NCBI RefSeq assembly: GCF_044454545.1
Contig: NZ_JBITDV010000001.1
Span: forward strand, 1 to 64,000
From: Cryptosporangium sp044454545
GTDB lineage: Bacteria > Actinomycetota > Actinomycetes > Mycobacteriales > Cryptosporangiaceae
Length of the DNA stretch: 64,000 bases
Direction: 5' to 3'
In this document: piece by piece, positions 40,979 to 49,456 of the stretch
How positions within the stretch are numbered: the first letter of the stretch is position 1
How the letters are laid out: each line of letters opens with the position of its first letter
Made by a program: the position numbers and the translations under genes
Notes under the pieces: generated by a model
Seen by the model: only the letters and a program-made list of their open reading frames with translations
Told to the model about the DNA's origin: nothing
The model's database searches: none

Positions 40979-42013
40979 GTGCGAGCGTTCGTGCTGGTGG
41001 AACCAGGCAAATCCGAAGTGTGGGACGTCGAGCCGCCGGTGGCGGGCCCGGGCGAGGCGGTGATCGACGTCGAGCGGGCCGGGGTGTGCGGCACCGACGT
41101 CGAGTTCTTCACCGGCGAGATGGCGTACCTGCACCAGGGCCACGCGGGCTACCCGATGCGGTTGGGGCACGAGTGGTGCGGGGTCGTGTCGGCGGTCGGC
41201 TCCGGGGTCGACCCGGCCTGGGCCGGGCGGCGGGTCATGGGCGACACGATGCTCGGGTGCGGCGCCTGCCGTCGGTGCGAGCGCGGGCATCAGCACGTGT
41301 GCGAGGAGCGGCAGGAGGTCGGGATCCGGGGTGGACGCGCGGGCGCGCTGGCGGAGCGGCTCGCGGTGCCGGTGAGCTCGTTGCACGTCCTGCCGGACGG
41401 GGTGGATCCGGTCCGGGGGGCACTGGTCGAGCCGGGCGGGAACGCGCTGCGGGCCGCCCGGGCGACGGAGGCCGGCCCGGGTGACCGGGTGCTGGTGCTG
41501 GGCCCGGGGGCGATCGGACTGCTCGTCGCGATGTTCGTGCGGGCCGCCGGCGCGGAGGTCCATCTCCTCGGCCCCGAGCCCGCAGGCGGCCCCGGGTCCG
41601 CCGCCGGCGGGGGGTTCCCGGGCACGCTGGGGTTCGAGTACGTCTGGACCGAGCGCACGCTCCCGCGGATCCCGTTCGACGCGGTGGTCGACGCTTCCAA
41701 CGCGGCGCACCTGCCCGCTCTCGCGCTGGAACTGGTGGAGCCCAGCGGCCGGGTCGTGTACATCGGGCTGTCCGGTGCCCCCAGCCTGCTCGACACCCGC
41801 ACGCTGGTGCTCAAGGACGTGACCGCGGTCGGCATCCTCTCGGCGTCACCCGGGCTCGACGCGGCGATCGAGGCCTACGCGGACGGCCTGGTCGACCCGC
41901 GGCCGCTGGTCGCCGCCACGGTCGGCCTCGACGGCGTCGCTGCCGTGCTCGCCGGGCGCCGGCCGCCCGCTGCGGGCCCCGGCCCGAAGATCCACGTCGA
42001 CCCGCGTCTCTAG
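40979..42013 (+). CDS. Zinc-containing alcohol dehydrogenase-family protein
   Basis: The 344-residue medium-chain dehydrogenase has GVCGTDVEFFTG (catalytic zinc Cys), LGHEWCG (catalytic zinc His/Glu), four structural-zinc cysteines in GCGACRRCERGHQHVC, and a Rossmann motif VLGPGAIGLLVA. It probably oxidises a sugar, polyol or keto-deoxy sugar acid. The GTG is chosen because the family starts with MRAFVL-like sequence; an upstream in-frame ATG at 40919 would overlap the divergent dehydratase. It ends 4 bases inside the convergent SDR gene. Confidence 0.86.
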   Translation: MRAFVLVEPGKSEVWDVEPPVAGPGEAVIDVERAGVCGTDVEFFTGEMAYLHQGHAGYPMRLGHEWCGVVSAVGSGVDPAWAGRRVMGDTMLGCGACRRCERGHQHVCEERQEVGIRGGRAGALAERLAVPVSSLHVLPDGVDPVRGALVEPGGNALRAARATEAGPGDRVLVLGPGAIGLLVAMFVRAAGAEVHLLGPEPAGGPGSAAGGGFPGTLGFEYVWTERTLPRIPFDAVVDASNAAHLPALALELVEPSGRVVYIGLSGAPSLLDTRTLVLKDVTAVGILSASPGLDAAIEAYADGLVDPRPLVAATVGLDGVAAVLAGRRPPAAGPGPKIHVDPRL

Positions 42014-42831
42014 GACCGCACGAGTTCCTCCGAACGCTCCCACAGCCCGTGGGCCAGCGCGGTGTCGTTGACCTGAGGGTTCACGGCCTTCGAGAGTTTG
42101 TGCTTGACGTAGTACCCACCGGGCTGCCACCCGGTGGTCTCCGAGAGCCAGACGATCTGCTCCGCGCCCTTCTCCGGCGCGACCAGCAGCGCCGCCCGGG
42201 TGAGCGGGTTCGTCGTGATGAACCGCATGAGCCGGCTCTCGGAGTTCCGCCCGAAACTCGACGCCACGTTCCCGGGATGGATCGCCACCGCCGAGATGCC
42301 CCGGTCGTGGTAGCGCCGGTGCAGTTCCTTCGTGAACAGGATGTTCTCGAGTTTCGCGGCACCATAGACCCGGATCGTGTCGTACTTCCGGTCGTGATCG
42401 AGGTCGTCGAGATCGAGTTTCCCGGACGTCCGGTTCGCGACGCTCGCGGTCTGGATCACGGTCGCCCGCGACGCGATCAGCTTCTCGAGCAGCAGCCGGG
42501 TGAGCAGGAACGGCGCCAGGTGGTTGATCTGGAACGTCTGCTCGAACCCGTCGACGGTCTTGGTGCGGTCTCCGAAGACGCCGCCGGCGTTGTTCGCCAG
42601 CACGTCGATGCGCGGGTACTTCGCGTCCAGCGCGGCGGCCAGCGAACGCACCTGGCCGAGGTCGGTGAAGTCGGCCAGGAAGGAGTCCGCGCCGAGCGCG
42701 TCCGCCACCGCCCGCGTCTTCTGCGGGGAGCGCCCGACGACGACCACCTGGTGTCCGTTGCGGTGCAGTTGCCGGGCGGCGGCCGCTCCGATGCCGTCGC
42801 TGGCTCCGGTGATGACGATCGTTTTGCTCAT
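42010..42831 (-). CDS. SDR-family NAD(P)-dependent oxidoreductase
   Basis: The 273-residue protein has TGASDGIG, NNAGG, a Ser in TASVANRTSG and YGAAK with the catalytic Tyr and Lys; the later HPGNV is typical of retinol-dehydrogenase-like SDRs. The substrate is unknown. It is divergent from the TetR gene at 42897, with a 65-base promoter region that contains a good palindrome, so it is the probable target of that repressor. Confidence 0.87.
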   Translation of the reverse strand: MSKTIVITGASDGIGAAAARQLHRNGHQVVVVGRSPQKTRAVADALGADSFLADFTDLGQVRSLAAALDAKYPRIDVLANNAGGVFGDRTKTVDGFEQTFQINHLAPFLLTRLLLEKLIASRATVIQTASVANRTSGKLDLDDLDHDRKYDTIRVYGAAKLENILFTKELHRRYHDRGISAVAIHPGNVASSFGRNSESRLMRFITTNPLTRAALLVAPEKGAEQIVWLSETTGWQPGGYYVKHKLSKAVNPQVNDTALAHGLWERSEELVRS

Positions 42832-42896
42832 GGCAACACCGTACGCCGAACCTGTCAGTGACTGTCAATCAAGGCTGGCGCTGCTACTATCGCCGC
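42832..42896. promoter_or_regulatory. Divergent leaderless promoters with shared palindrome (SDR/TetR)
   Basis: Rightward: TACTAT (42885-42890) is 6 bases before ATG 42897, with CTGTCA (42862-42867) 17 bases upstream as -35. Leftward: TACGGT (42838-42843, minus strand) is 6 bases before ATG 42831, with TTGACA (42863-42868, minus strand) as -35 at 19 bases. The -35 boxes overlap the palindrome TGTCAGTGACTGTCA (42853-42867), whose arms match at 6 of 7 pairs around a central G. A TetR dimer there would shut both promoters. Confidence 0.68.
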
Positions 42897-43487
42897 ATGA
42901 GACAGCTCGGACTCCGGGAGCGCACCCGCCTGGCCGTCCGGCGCGAGATCGCCGTCACCGCCGAAGCGCTGTTCGTCGAGCGCGGGTTCGAGGCGACGAC
43001 GATCGACGACATCGCCGCCGCCGTCGGCATGTCCCAGCGCAGCGTGTTCCGGTACTTCGCGTCCAAGGAGGCGATCGTCCTCGGCAAGTTCGACCTGGTC
43101 GCCGAGCAGATGATCGGGGTCCTGCGGGCCCGGCCGGCGGGCGAGCCGGTCTGGACGTCGCTGCACCACGTCCTCGGCGTGCTGACCGCGGTCGCGGCCG
43201 AGCCCGGCCGCGACGAACTCGTGGAGCCCATCCACCGGATGATCTTCGAAAGCCCCGATCTGTTCGCCGGCTACCTGCAGAAACTGCAGGTCCTGCAGGA
43301 CGCGCTGGTGCAGGTCCTGCTCGAGCGCGCGCCGGTCGCGGCCGACGACCCGGCCCCGCGCGCACTCACCGGCGCGGCCTTCGCCTGCCTGGTCGCCGCT
43401 CAGCGAACGTGGCTCGCCTCCGGCGCGCAAAGCTCCTTCGCGGACGCGGTGGAGCGGGCGCTGGCCACGGTCGGCCCGCTCGGCTGA
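42897..43487 (+). CDS. TetR-family transcriptional regulator
   Basis: The 196-residue protein has the helix-turn-helix TTIDDIAAAVGMSQRSVFRYF and a helical effector domain; the core of the N-terminus is RTRLAVRREI. ATG 42897 is preferred over GTG 42858 because a -10 box lies 6 bases before it. It probably represses itself and the divergent SDR gene through the palindrome at 42853-42867. Confidence 0.87.
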   Translation: MRQLGLRERTRLAVRREIAVTAEALFVERGFEATTIDDIAAAVGMSQRSVFRYFASKEAIVLGKFDLVAEQMIGVLRARPAGEPVWTSLHHVLGVLTAVAAEPGRDELVEPIHRMIFESPDLFAGYLQKLQVLQDALVQVLLERAPVAADDPAPRALTGAAFACLVAAQRTWLASGAQSSFADAVERALATVGPLG

Positions 43488-43584
43488 GCGGCGGATCGTC
43501 GCGCCCGTGGCCCACCGGCGATCTCGGCGTGGAGCGCGCGCTGCCCGGCGGTGAGACGGTCCGGCCGGCGGCGGGGAATCCTGC

Positions 43585-44280
43585 TCACGTGCTCTCGGCC
43601 AGCGTGTGCCGCAGCCACCGGGCCGACGAGCTGACGTGGAGTAACGCGGCCGCTCGGGCCAGCTCGGGGTCGCCGCCGGCCAGCGCGTCGTAGATCGCCT
43701 GGTGCTCGGCGAGCGTGTTCGCCGCGGCGTCCGCAGAGAGCAGGCCTCGCCAGACCCGGGCGCGTGCCGTCCGGCCGGACAGTCCGTCGAGGACCGAAAT
43801 GAGCGACTGGTTGCCGGTGGCGGCCACCACCGTCCGGTGGAAGTCCATGTCGTAGCGGACGAGCTCCTCGGCGTCGGACGCGGCCGCCCGCATCCGGCCG
43901 AGCAGGAACTCCAGCTCGGCGAGGCCGTCCGCGGTGATGCGGAGCGCCGCGACCGAGGTCGCGGCGGGCTCGAGCATCGAGCGGATCTCCATGACCTCGA
44001 GCAGCGTGTCGTCGCGCAGCAGGTCGACGGCGGAGCCGAGACCGGCCAGCAGCAGGCCGGGCGCGAGGCTCGTGACGTACGTGCCGTCACCCGGGCGGGC
44101 GTCGAGCACGCGGGCGAACTGCAGCGCCTTCACGGCCTCGCGCATCGAGTTGCGGGAGATGCCGAGCTGAGCGGCGAGCTGGTTCTCCGGGGGCAGGCGG
44201 CTGCCGGGGGCGAGCTCGCCGGATTGGATCAGCTCGCGGATCCGGGTGATCGCGTCATCGGTCAGCGACAGGTGAACCAC
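43585..44280 (-). CDS. GntR-family regulator, FadR subfamily
   Basis: The 231-residue protein has the winged helix (GSRLPPENQLAAQLGISRNSMREAVKAL) and an FCD domain with DMDFHRTVV and LAEHQAIYDAL, whose histidines bind metal or ligand in the family. The start is uncertain: GTG 44280 directly abuts GAGGAG, too close for normal use. It is divergent from L-fuconate dehydratase, with ACATC-containing sites between them, and so is the likely regulator of the L-fucose-type operon at 44417-50403. Confidence 0.85.
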   Translation of the reverse strand: MVHLSLTDDAITRIRELIQSGELAPGSRLPPENQLAAQLGISRNSMREAVKALQFARVLDARPGDGTYVTSLAPGLLLAGLGSAVDLLRDDTLLEVMEIRSMLEPAATSVAALRITADGLAELEFLLGRMRAAASDAEELVRYDMDFHRTVVAATGNQSLISVLDGLSGRTARARVWRGLLSADAAANTLAEHQAIYDALAGGDPELARAAALLHVSSSARWLRHTLAEST

Positions 44281-44293
44281 CTCCTCGTAACGA

Positions 44294-44345
44294 AAACATC
44301 CTAGGTCTAGCGACGCCCCCTGCGGTGGGTGTAAACATCGGATGT
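44294..44345. promoter_or_regulatory. Paired AAACATC sites, one a perfect palindrome ACATCGGATGT
   Basis: AAACATC occurs at 44294-44300 and 44333-44339, 39 bases apart. The second copy is part of ACATC-G-GATGT (44335-44345), a perfect palindrome. Both lie between the divergent GntR and dehydratase genes and are candidate GntR operators. Confidence 0.5.
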
Positions 44346-44416
44346 CTCGCCGCCGAGTGAGACGCCGGTCACGGCAATTGACCGGAGTTTCCTCAGATCG
44401 CTCGGAGGGTTGTGGA

Positions 44417-45712
44417 GTGACGAGCTCGATCGTCGGCCTGGAAACGCATGACGTGCGGTTTCCGACCTCCAAGTTCCTCGACGGTTCGGACGCGATGAAC
44501 CCGTTCCCGGACTACTCCGCGGCCTACGTGGTGCTCCGGACCAGCGACGGCGACGAGGGCCACGCGCTGGTGTTCACCGTGGGCCGGGGGAACGACGTGC
44601 AGGTCGCGGCCATCGAGGCGCTGGCCTCCCTGGTGGTGGGGCTCCCGACCGACGAGGTGCTGACAGACCTCGGAGGGTTCGCCAGGCGGATGTCCGGTGA
44701 CAGCCAGTTCCGCTGGCTCGGGCCCGACAAAGGCGTCATCGCGATGGCCGCGGGCGCGATCGTCAACGCGGCCTGGGACCTACGGGCCCGGCGCGAGCAC
44801 AAGCCGCTCTGGCAGCTGCTGGCCGATCTCTCCCCGGAGGAGATCGTCGGCCTGGTCGACTTCCGGTACCTGAGCGATGCGCTGACGCCGGCCGAGGCGC
44901 TGGATCTCCTGCGTGCGGCCGAGGCCGGCCGGGGCGACCGCGCGGCCAGCCTCCGGACCGACGGCTACCCCGCCTACACGACGACGCCGGGCTGGCTCGG
45001 CTACGACGACGAGAAGCTCGCCCGCCTCTCGAAGGAGGCGGTCGCCGACGGCTTCGGGATGATCAAGCTCAAGGTCGGCGGCGACCGCGACGACGACCTG
45101 CGGCGCCTGCGCGTCGCCCGGGACGCGGTCGGACCCGACACCCCGATCGCGGTCGACGCCAACCAGGTCTGGGGCGTCGACGAGGCGATCGAGTGGATGG
45201 GCGTGCTCGCGCCCTACCGTCCGTACTGGATCGAGGAGCCGACCTCGCCGGACGACATCCTCGGCCACGCCCGGATCCGAGCCGCGGTGAGCCCGGTCAA
45301 GGTCGCGACCGGAGAGCACGGCGCGAACCCGGTGCTGTTCAAGCAACTGCTGCAAGCCGGTGCGATCGACGTCGTCCAGATCGACGCCACCCGGGTCGCC
45401 GGGATCAACGACAACATCGCGATCCTGCTGCTGGCCGCGAAGTTCGGCGTCCCGGTCTGTCCGCACGCCGGCGGGGTGGGGCTGTGCGAGATGGTGCAGC
45501 ACCTGGCGATGTTCGACTACGTGGCGGTCACCGGCACCCAGGACGACCGGATGATCGAGTACGTCGACCACCTGCACCAGCACTTCGTCGACCCGGTCGA
45601 GGTGCGCGGCGGACGGTACCGCGCCCCGGCTTCCCCCGGCATCGGCGCACGCATCCACGACGCGTCGCTCACCGAATTCACGTATCCCAACGGGCCCGCC
45701 TGGGCCCGGTAG
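44417..45712 (+). CDS. fucD: L-fuconate dehydratase (enolase superfamily)
   Basis: The 431-residue protein carries the N-terminal stretch FPTSKFLDGSDAMNPFPDYS, close to the signature of L-fuconate dehydratase and human ENOSF1. Barrel residues are visible: IKLKVGG (KxK), VDANQVWG, IEEPTSPDD and TGEHGANP, then CPHAGGVGLCE. It dehydrates L-fuconate to 2-keto-3-deoxy-L-fuconate. GTG 44417 has GGAGGG at 7 bases; the ATG at 44342 is weaker and would lie in the operator region. It heads an operon with a ribose-type importer and an aldose dehydrogenase. Confidence 0.9.
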   Translation: MTSSIVGLETHDVRFPTSKFLDGSDAMNPFPDYSAAYVVLRTSDGDEGHALVFTVGRGNDVQVAAIEALASLVVGLPTDEVLTDLGGFARRMSGDSQFRWLGPDKGVIAMAAGAIVNAAWDLRARREHKPLWQLLADLSPEEIVGLVDFRYLSDALTPAEALDLLRAAEAGRGDRAASLRTDGYPAYTTTPGWLGYDDEKLARLSKEAVADGFGMIKLKVGGDRDDDLRRLRVARDAVGPDTPIAVDANQVWGVDEAIEWMGVLAPYRPYWIEEPTSPDDILGHARIRAAVSPVKVATGEHGANPVLFKQLLQAGAIDVVQIDATRVAGINDNIAILLLAAKFGVPVCPHAGGVGLCEMVQHLAMFDYVAVTGTQDDRMIEYVDHLHQHFVDPVEVRGGRYRAPASPGIGARIHDASLTEFTYPNGPAWAR

Positions 45713-45761
45713 CCAGAACCGCATTCGGAGAACTGCCCCCCGCACCGACGAAGGAGTCCCC

Positions 45762-46823
45762 GTGCGTCCGAGAATGCTCCGTCTATTAGCCGTGGCCGCC
45801 GCGGCGGTTGTGCTCGCGGCCTGTAATTCCAACTCCACCACCGGCGGCTCGGGAGGATCCGATCCGGTGATCGGGTCGGACTACCCGCGGTCGGACACCG
45901 ACTTCTGGAACGCCTATGTGCGCTACAGCCCGCAGGAGGCCAAGGAACTCGGCATCAAGAACCTGAAGACGACCAACTCCGAGAACGACATCGCGAAGCT
46001 CACCGCGAACGTCCAGACGCTGCTCAGCCAGGGCGCCAAGGGCATCGTGATGGCGCCGCAGGACACCGCGGCGGTGGCTCCGACGCTCCAGCAGCTCGAG
46101 TCGAAGAAGATCCCGGTCGTCACGATCGACACCCGTCCGGACACCGGGAACGTGTTCATGGTCGTCCGGGCCGACAACCGGGCCTACGGCGAGAAGGCCT
46201 GCCAGTTCCTCGGCACGAAGCTGCAGGGCAAGGGCAAGGTCGTCGAGCTGATGGGCGACGTCGCCTCGATCAACGGCCGGGACCGCACCGAGGCGTTCGC
46301 AGAGTGCATGAAGAAGAACTACCCCGGCATCCAGGTGTTCGCGGAACCGTCCAAGTGGGATGGTGCCACCGCGGCGAACCAGCTGCAGACCCGGCTGGCC
46401 GCGCACCCGGACATCAAGGGTGTGTACATGCAGTCGAGCTTCGCGCTCTCGGGCACCCTGCAGGTTCTCAAACAGCGCAAGCTGCTCGTCGCGCCGGAAG
46501 ACCCGAAGCACGTGTTCATCGTGTCCAACGACGGCATCCCCGAGGAGCTCAAGGACATCGCGGCGGGCCAGATCGACGCGACGGTCTCCCAGCCGGCCGA
46601 CCTGTACGCCAAGTACGGGCTGTACTACGTGCAGCAGGCCATCGCCGGGAAGACGTTCAAGCCCGGGCCGACCGACCACAACAGCACGATCATCAAGGTC
46701 CGTGACGGTCTGCTCGAAGACCAGCTGACCGCGCCCCTGGTCACCCGCGACGGCGCCACGATCGGGACGGAGAAGACCCTGAAGTTCGACGACAAGTCGC
46801 TCTGGGGAAACAGTGTTAGTTGA
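45762..46823 (+). CDS. Ribose-type sugar-binding lipoprotein
   Basis: The 353-residue protein has a short signal peptide with lipobox LAAC (C21) and a type-I periplasmic-binding fold (SDTDFWNAYV, QGAKGIVMAPQDT, IPVVTIDTRPD, NDGIPEELKDI). GTG 45762 has GGAG upstream. It probably binds L-fucose or a fucose-containing compound, judging from the dehydratase next door. It overlaps the ATPase gene by 11 bases. Confidence 0.87.
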   Translation: MRPRMLRLLAVAAAAVVLAACNSNSTTGGSGGSDPVIGSDYPRSDTDFWNAYVRYSPQEAKELGIKNLKTTNSENDIAKLTANVQTLLSQGAKGIVMAPQDTAAVAPTLQQLESKKIPVVTIDTRPDTGNVFMVVRADNRAYGEKACQFLGTKLQGKGKVVELMGDVASINGRDRTEAFAECMKKNYPGIQVFAEPSKWDGATAANQLQTRLAAHPDIKGVYMQSSFALSGTLQVLKQRKLLVAPEDPKHVFIVSNDGIPEELKDIAAGQIDATVSQPADLYAKYGLYYVQQAIAGKTFKPGPTDHNSTIIKVRDGLLEDQLTAPLVTRDGATIGTEKTLKFDDKSLWGNSVS

Positions 46824-48318
46824 GGCCACCGGCATCACGAAGCGCTACGGGACCACCGTGGCGCTTCGTGATGCCGGGCTCGTCGTGCGGGCCGGTGTCA
46901 CGCACGCCCTGGTCGGGCGCAACGGCGCGGGCAAATCGACACTGGTGAGCATCCTGACCGGACTGCAGGCCCCGGACGAGGGCACCGTGCGCTTCTCCGG
47001 CCGGAACGCCCCGCCGCTGCACGACCGCAACGCCTGGCGGCGCAACGTCGCCTGCGTGTACCAGAAGTCGACGATCATCCCGTCGCTGACCGTCGCGGAG
47101 AACCTGTTCCTCAACCGGCAGCCCGGACGGGTCATCCGCTGGGGAGAGCTGCGGCGCAACGCCGCCGAGCTGCTCGCCACCTGGGAGGTCGACGTCGACG
47201 TGACCCGGCCGGCCGGGGAACTCGCGGTCGAGCAGCGGCAACTCGTGGAGATCGCCAGGGCGCTCTCGTACGACGCCCGGTTCATCATTCTCGACGAGCC
47301 GACCGCCCAGCTCGACGGGCCCGCGATCAACCGGCTGTTCGACCGGATGCGGGGACTGCAGGAGCGGGGGATCACGTTCCTGTTCATCAGCCACCACCTG
47401 GAGGAGATCTACCGGGTCTGCGACGAGGTGACGGTGTTCCGCGACGCGCGGCACATCGTCACCGGTCCGGTGGCGTCGATGCCGTCGAGCGAGCTGGTGG
47501 CGGCGATGACCGGGGACGCGACCGCGCTCATCGAACGGGCCTCCCGGCCCCCGCTTCCGGCCGGGACCCCGGCCGTGCTGGACGTTCGGGACCTGCGGAC
47601 CTCCGACGGCCCGCCGGTCTCGTTCCGGGTCGCGGCCGGGGAGGTCGTCGGGCTCGCCGGTGGCGGCGGGAGCGGCAAGCGGGAGATCGCCGAGACCGTC
47701 GTCGGGCTGCGGCGGCCCCAGGGCGGCACGGTGACGGTCGACGGCACGGTCCTGAAGCCCGGCAGCGTGCCGGCGTCGCTGGCGGCCGGGGTCGGGCTGG
47801 TGCCGCAGGACCGGCACGCCGAGGGCTTCGTGGCCGATCTGTCGATCGCCGAGAACCTCACGATGACGGTTCCCCGGCGACTCGGGCGGTTCGGGCTGAT
47901 CTCCCGCCGGCGGCGGGACCGGCTGGCGTCCGGGCTGATCGAGGAACTCGCGGTGAAGACGCCGGGGCCGGACCTGGCGGTGTCGGCGCTGTCCGGCGGA
48001 AACCAGCAGAAGGTCGTGATGGGCCGGGCGCTGGCCAACGACCCGAAACTGCTGGTGCTGATCCAGCCCACGGCCGGGGTCGACGTCCGGTCGAAGGAGA
48101 CGTTGCTCGGGGTCGTCGACCAGGTGCGGTCGGGAGGAACGGGCGTGCTGGTCGCGTCCGACGAACTGGACGACCTGCGGACCTGCGACCGGGTGCTGGT
48201 GCTGTTCCAGGGACGGCAGGTGGCCGAGTTCGGCAGTGAGTGGAGCGACCACGACCTGGTCGCGGCGATGGAAGGGCTGGGCCGCGATGAGCAAGGACGG
48301 CGCATCGATGACGAGTGA
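46813..48318 (+). CDS. Ribose-type sugar ABC transporter ATP-binding protein with altered second half
   Basis: The 501-residue protein has two NBDs. NBD1 has GRNGAGKST, ELAVEQRQ and FIILDEPTAQLD. NBD2 has GGGGSGKRE, an intact LSGGNQQK and LLVLIQPTAGVD. In that last motif both the Walker B Asp and the catalytic Glu of the usual LDEPT are replaced (I and Q), so NBD2 should not hydrolyse ATP. NBD1 appears normal. The GTG overlaps the binding-protein gene by 11 bases. Confidence 0.88.
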   Translation: MLVEATGITKRYGTTVALRDAGLVVRAGVTHALVGRNGAGKSTLVSILTGLQAPDEGTVRFSGRNAPPLHDRNAWRRNVACVYQKSTIIPSLTVAENLFLNRQPGRVIRWGELRRNAAELLATWEVDVDVTRPAGELAVEQRQLVEIARALSYDARFIILDEPTAQLDGPAINRLFDRMRGLQERGITFLFISHHLEEIYRVCDEVTVFRDARHIVTGPVASMPSSELVAAMTGDATALIERASRPPLPAGTPAVLDVRDLRTSDGPPVSFRVAAGEVVGLAGGGGSGKREIAETVVGLRRPQGGTVTVDGTVLKPGSVPASLAAGVGLVPQDRHAEGFVADLSIAENLTMTVPRRLGRFGLISRRRRDRLASGLIEELAVKTPGPDLAVSALSGGNQQKVVMGRALANDPKLLVLIQPTAGVDVRSKETLLGVVDQVRSGGTGVLVASDELDDLRTCDRVLVLFQGRQVAEFGSEWSDHDLVAAMEGLGRDEQGRRIDDE

Positions 48319-49456
48319 CACTTCGCCCCCGGGACCGGCTCCGGAGTCGCCCGGCGCGGCCTCCGGCCCGCCGTCGGCGGCTTCGCGCGCGGCCTCCGCG
48401 GCCTCCGCGGCCTCCGCGGCCTCCGCGGCCTCCGGGCCGCCGGACGCGGACGGCGTGGACGCCCAGCCCCCGGACGCGGAGGGCAGGGGGCGGCGGTTGC
48501 GGATCGGGCGGCTGCGCGACCTCGCGCTCGTGCCCGCGATCATCGCGATCGCGATCGTCGGGTACTTCGTGAACCCGGTCTTCCTCAGCTCCGACAACCT
48601 GATCAACATCCTCCAGACGATGGCCGAGATCGGCCTGCTGGTGCTGGCCCAGTCGCTGGTGCTGATCGCCGGGAAGATGGACCTCTCGCTCGAGTCGACG
48701 TTCGGCCTCGCACCGGGGCTGGCCGCCTGGCTGATCGTCGAGCCCGGCGTCACCCACGGGCTCGGCGCGGTGCCGGGCTGGGCCGGTATCCCGATCACGC
48801 TCGCCGCCGGTGCGGTGATCGGCCTGATCAACGGGCTGCTGATCGTCCGGTTCCGGCTGCACGGGTTCGTCGTCACGCTCGGCATGCTGATCGTCCTGCG
48901 GGGGCTGCTGACCGGCATCTCCGGCGGCCAGACGTTCTTCGGCCTGCCGCCGTCGATGATGTACCTGGGCTCGACGATCTGGCTGGGCGTCCCGGTCAGC
49001 GTCTACGTGTGCTTCGCGTTGTTCGCACTGGGGATCGTCGCGCTCGGTTACACCCGGGTCGGGCGGTCGCTGTACGCGATCGGCGGCAACCCGGACGCGG
49101 CCAGGGCCGCCGGAATCCGGACCGACCGGGTGCTGTGGGCCGTGCTGGTCATCGCCAGCGTGCTGGCCGCGCTGGGCGGGCTGATGCTCTCCGGGCGGCT
49201 CGCGTCGGTAGCCGCGGCCCAGGGCAACGGGGCGATCTTCACGGTGTTCGCGGCCGCGGTGATCGGCGGAGTGAGCCTCAACGGCGGCAAGGGCACGGTG
49301 TTCGGCGCGTTCACCGGCATCCTGCTGCTGTACGTGATCCAGAACGTGCTGACGCTCGCGGGCGTCCCGGCCCAGTGGATCGCCGCGCTCAACGGCGCGA
49401 TCATCCTCTGCGCGCTGATCATCTCCCGGATCACGAGCGGACGGGCCCAGGAGTGA
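48308..49456 (+). CDS. Ribose-type sugar ABC permease with low-complexity N-terminus
   Basis: This CUT2 permease of about 382 residues has SLVLIAGKMDLSLEST (GG-DLS-type motif), IGLINGLLIVRFRLHGFVVTLG and AAAVIGGVSLNGGKGTVFG. The first 75 residues are a Pro/Ser/Ala tail with a (Ala-Ser-Ala)n tract encoded by a 9-base repeat, unusual for the family. The start may be ATG 48308 or 48287; both overlap the ATPase gene and both have only moderate ribosome-binding sites. It forms the channel as a homodimer. Confidence 0.86.
   Translation: MTSDTSPPGPAPESPGAASGPPSAASRAASAASAASAASAASGPPDADGVDAQPPDAEGRGRRLRIGRLRDLALVPAIIAIAIVGYFVNPVFLSSDNLINILQTMAEIGLLVLAQSLVLIAGKMDLSLESTFGLAPGLAAWLIVEPGVTHGLGAVPGWAGIPITLAAGAVIGLINGLLIVRFRLHGFVVTLGMLIVLRGLLTGISGGQTFFGLPPSMMYLGSTIWLGVPVSVYVCFALFALGIVALGYTRVGRSLYAIGGNPDAARAAGIRTDRVLWAVLVIASVLAALGGLMLSGRLASVAAAQGNGAIFTVFAAAVIGGVSLNGGKGTVFGAFTGILLLYVIQNVLTLAGVPAQWIAALNGAIILCALIISRITSGRAQE
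48392..48436 (+). repeat. 9-base tandem repeat GCCTCCGCG, four perfect copies plus one variant
   Basis: The copies are at 48392-48427, followed by GCCTCCGGG at 48428-48436. Each unit encodes Ala-Ser-Ala in frame, so slippage would change the length of the permease tail by three residues at a time. Confidence 0.8.
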
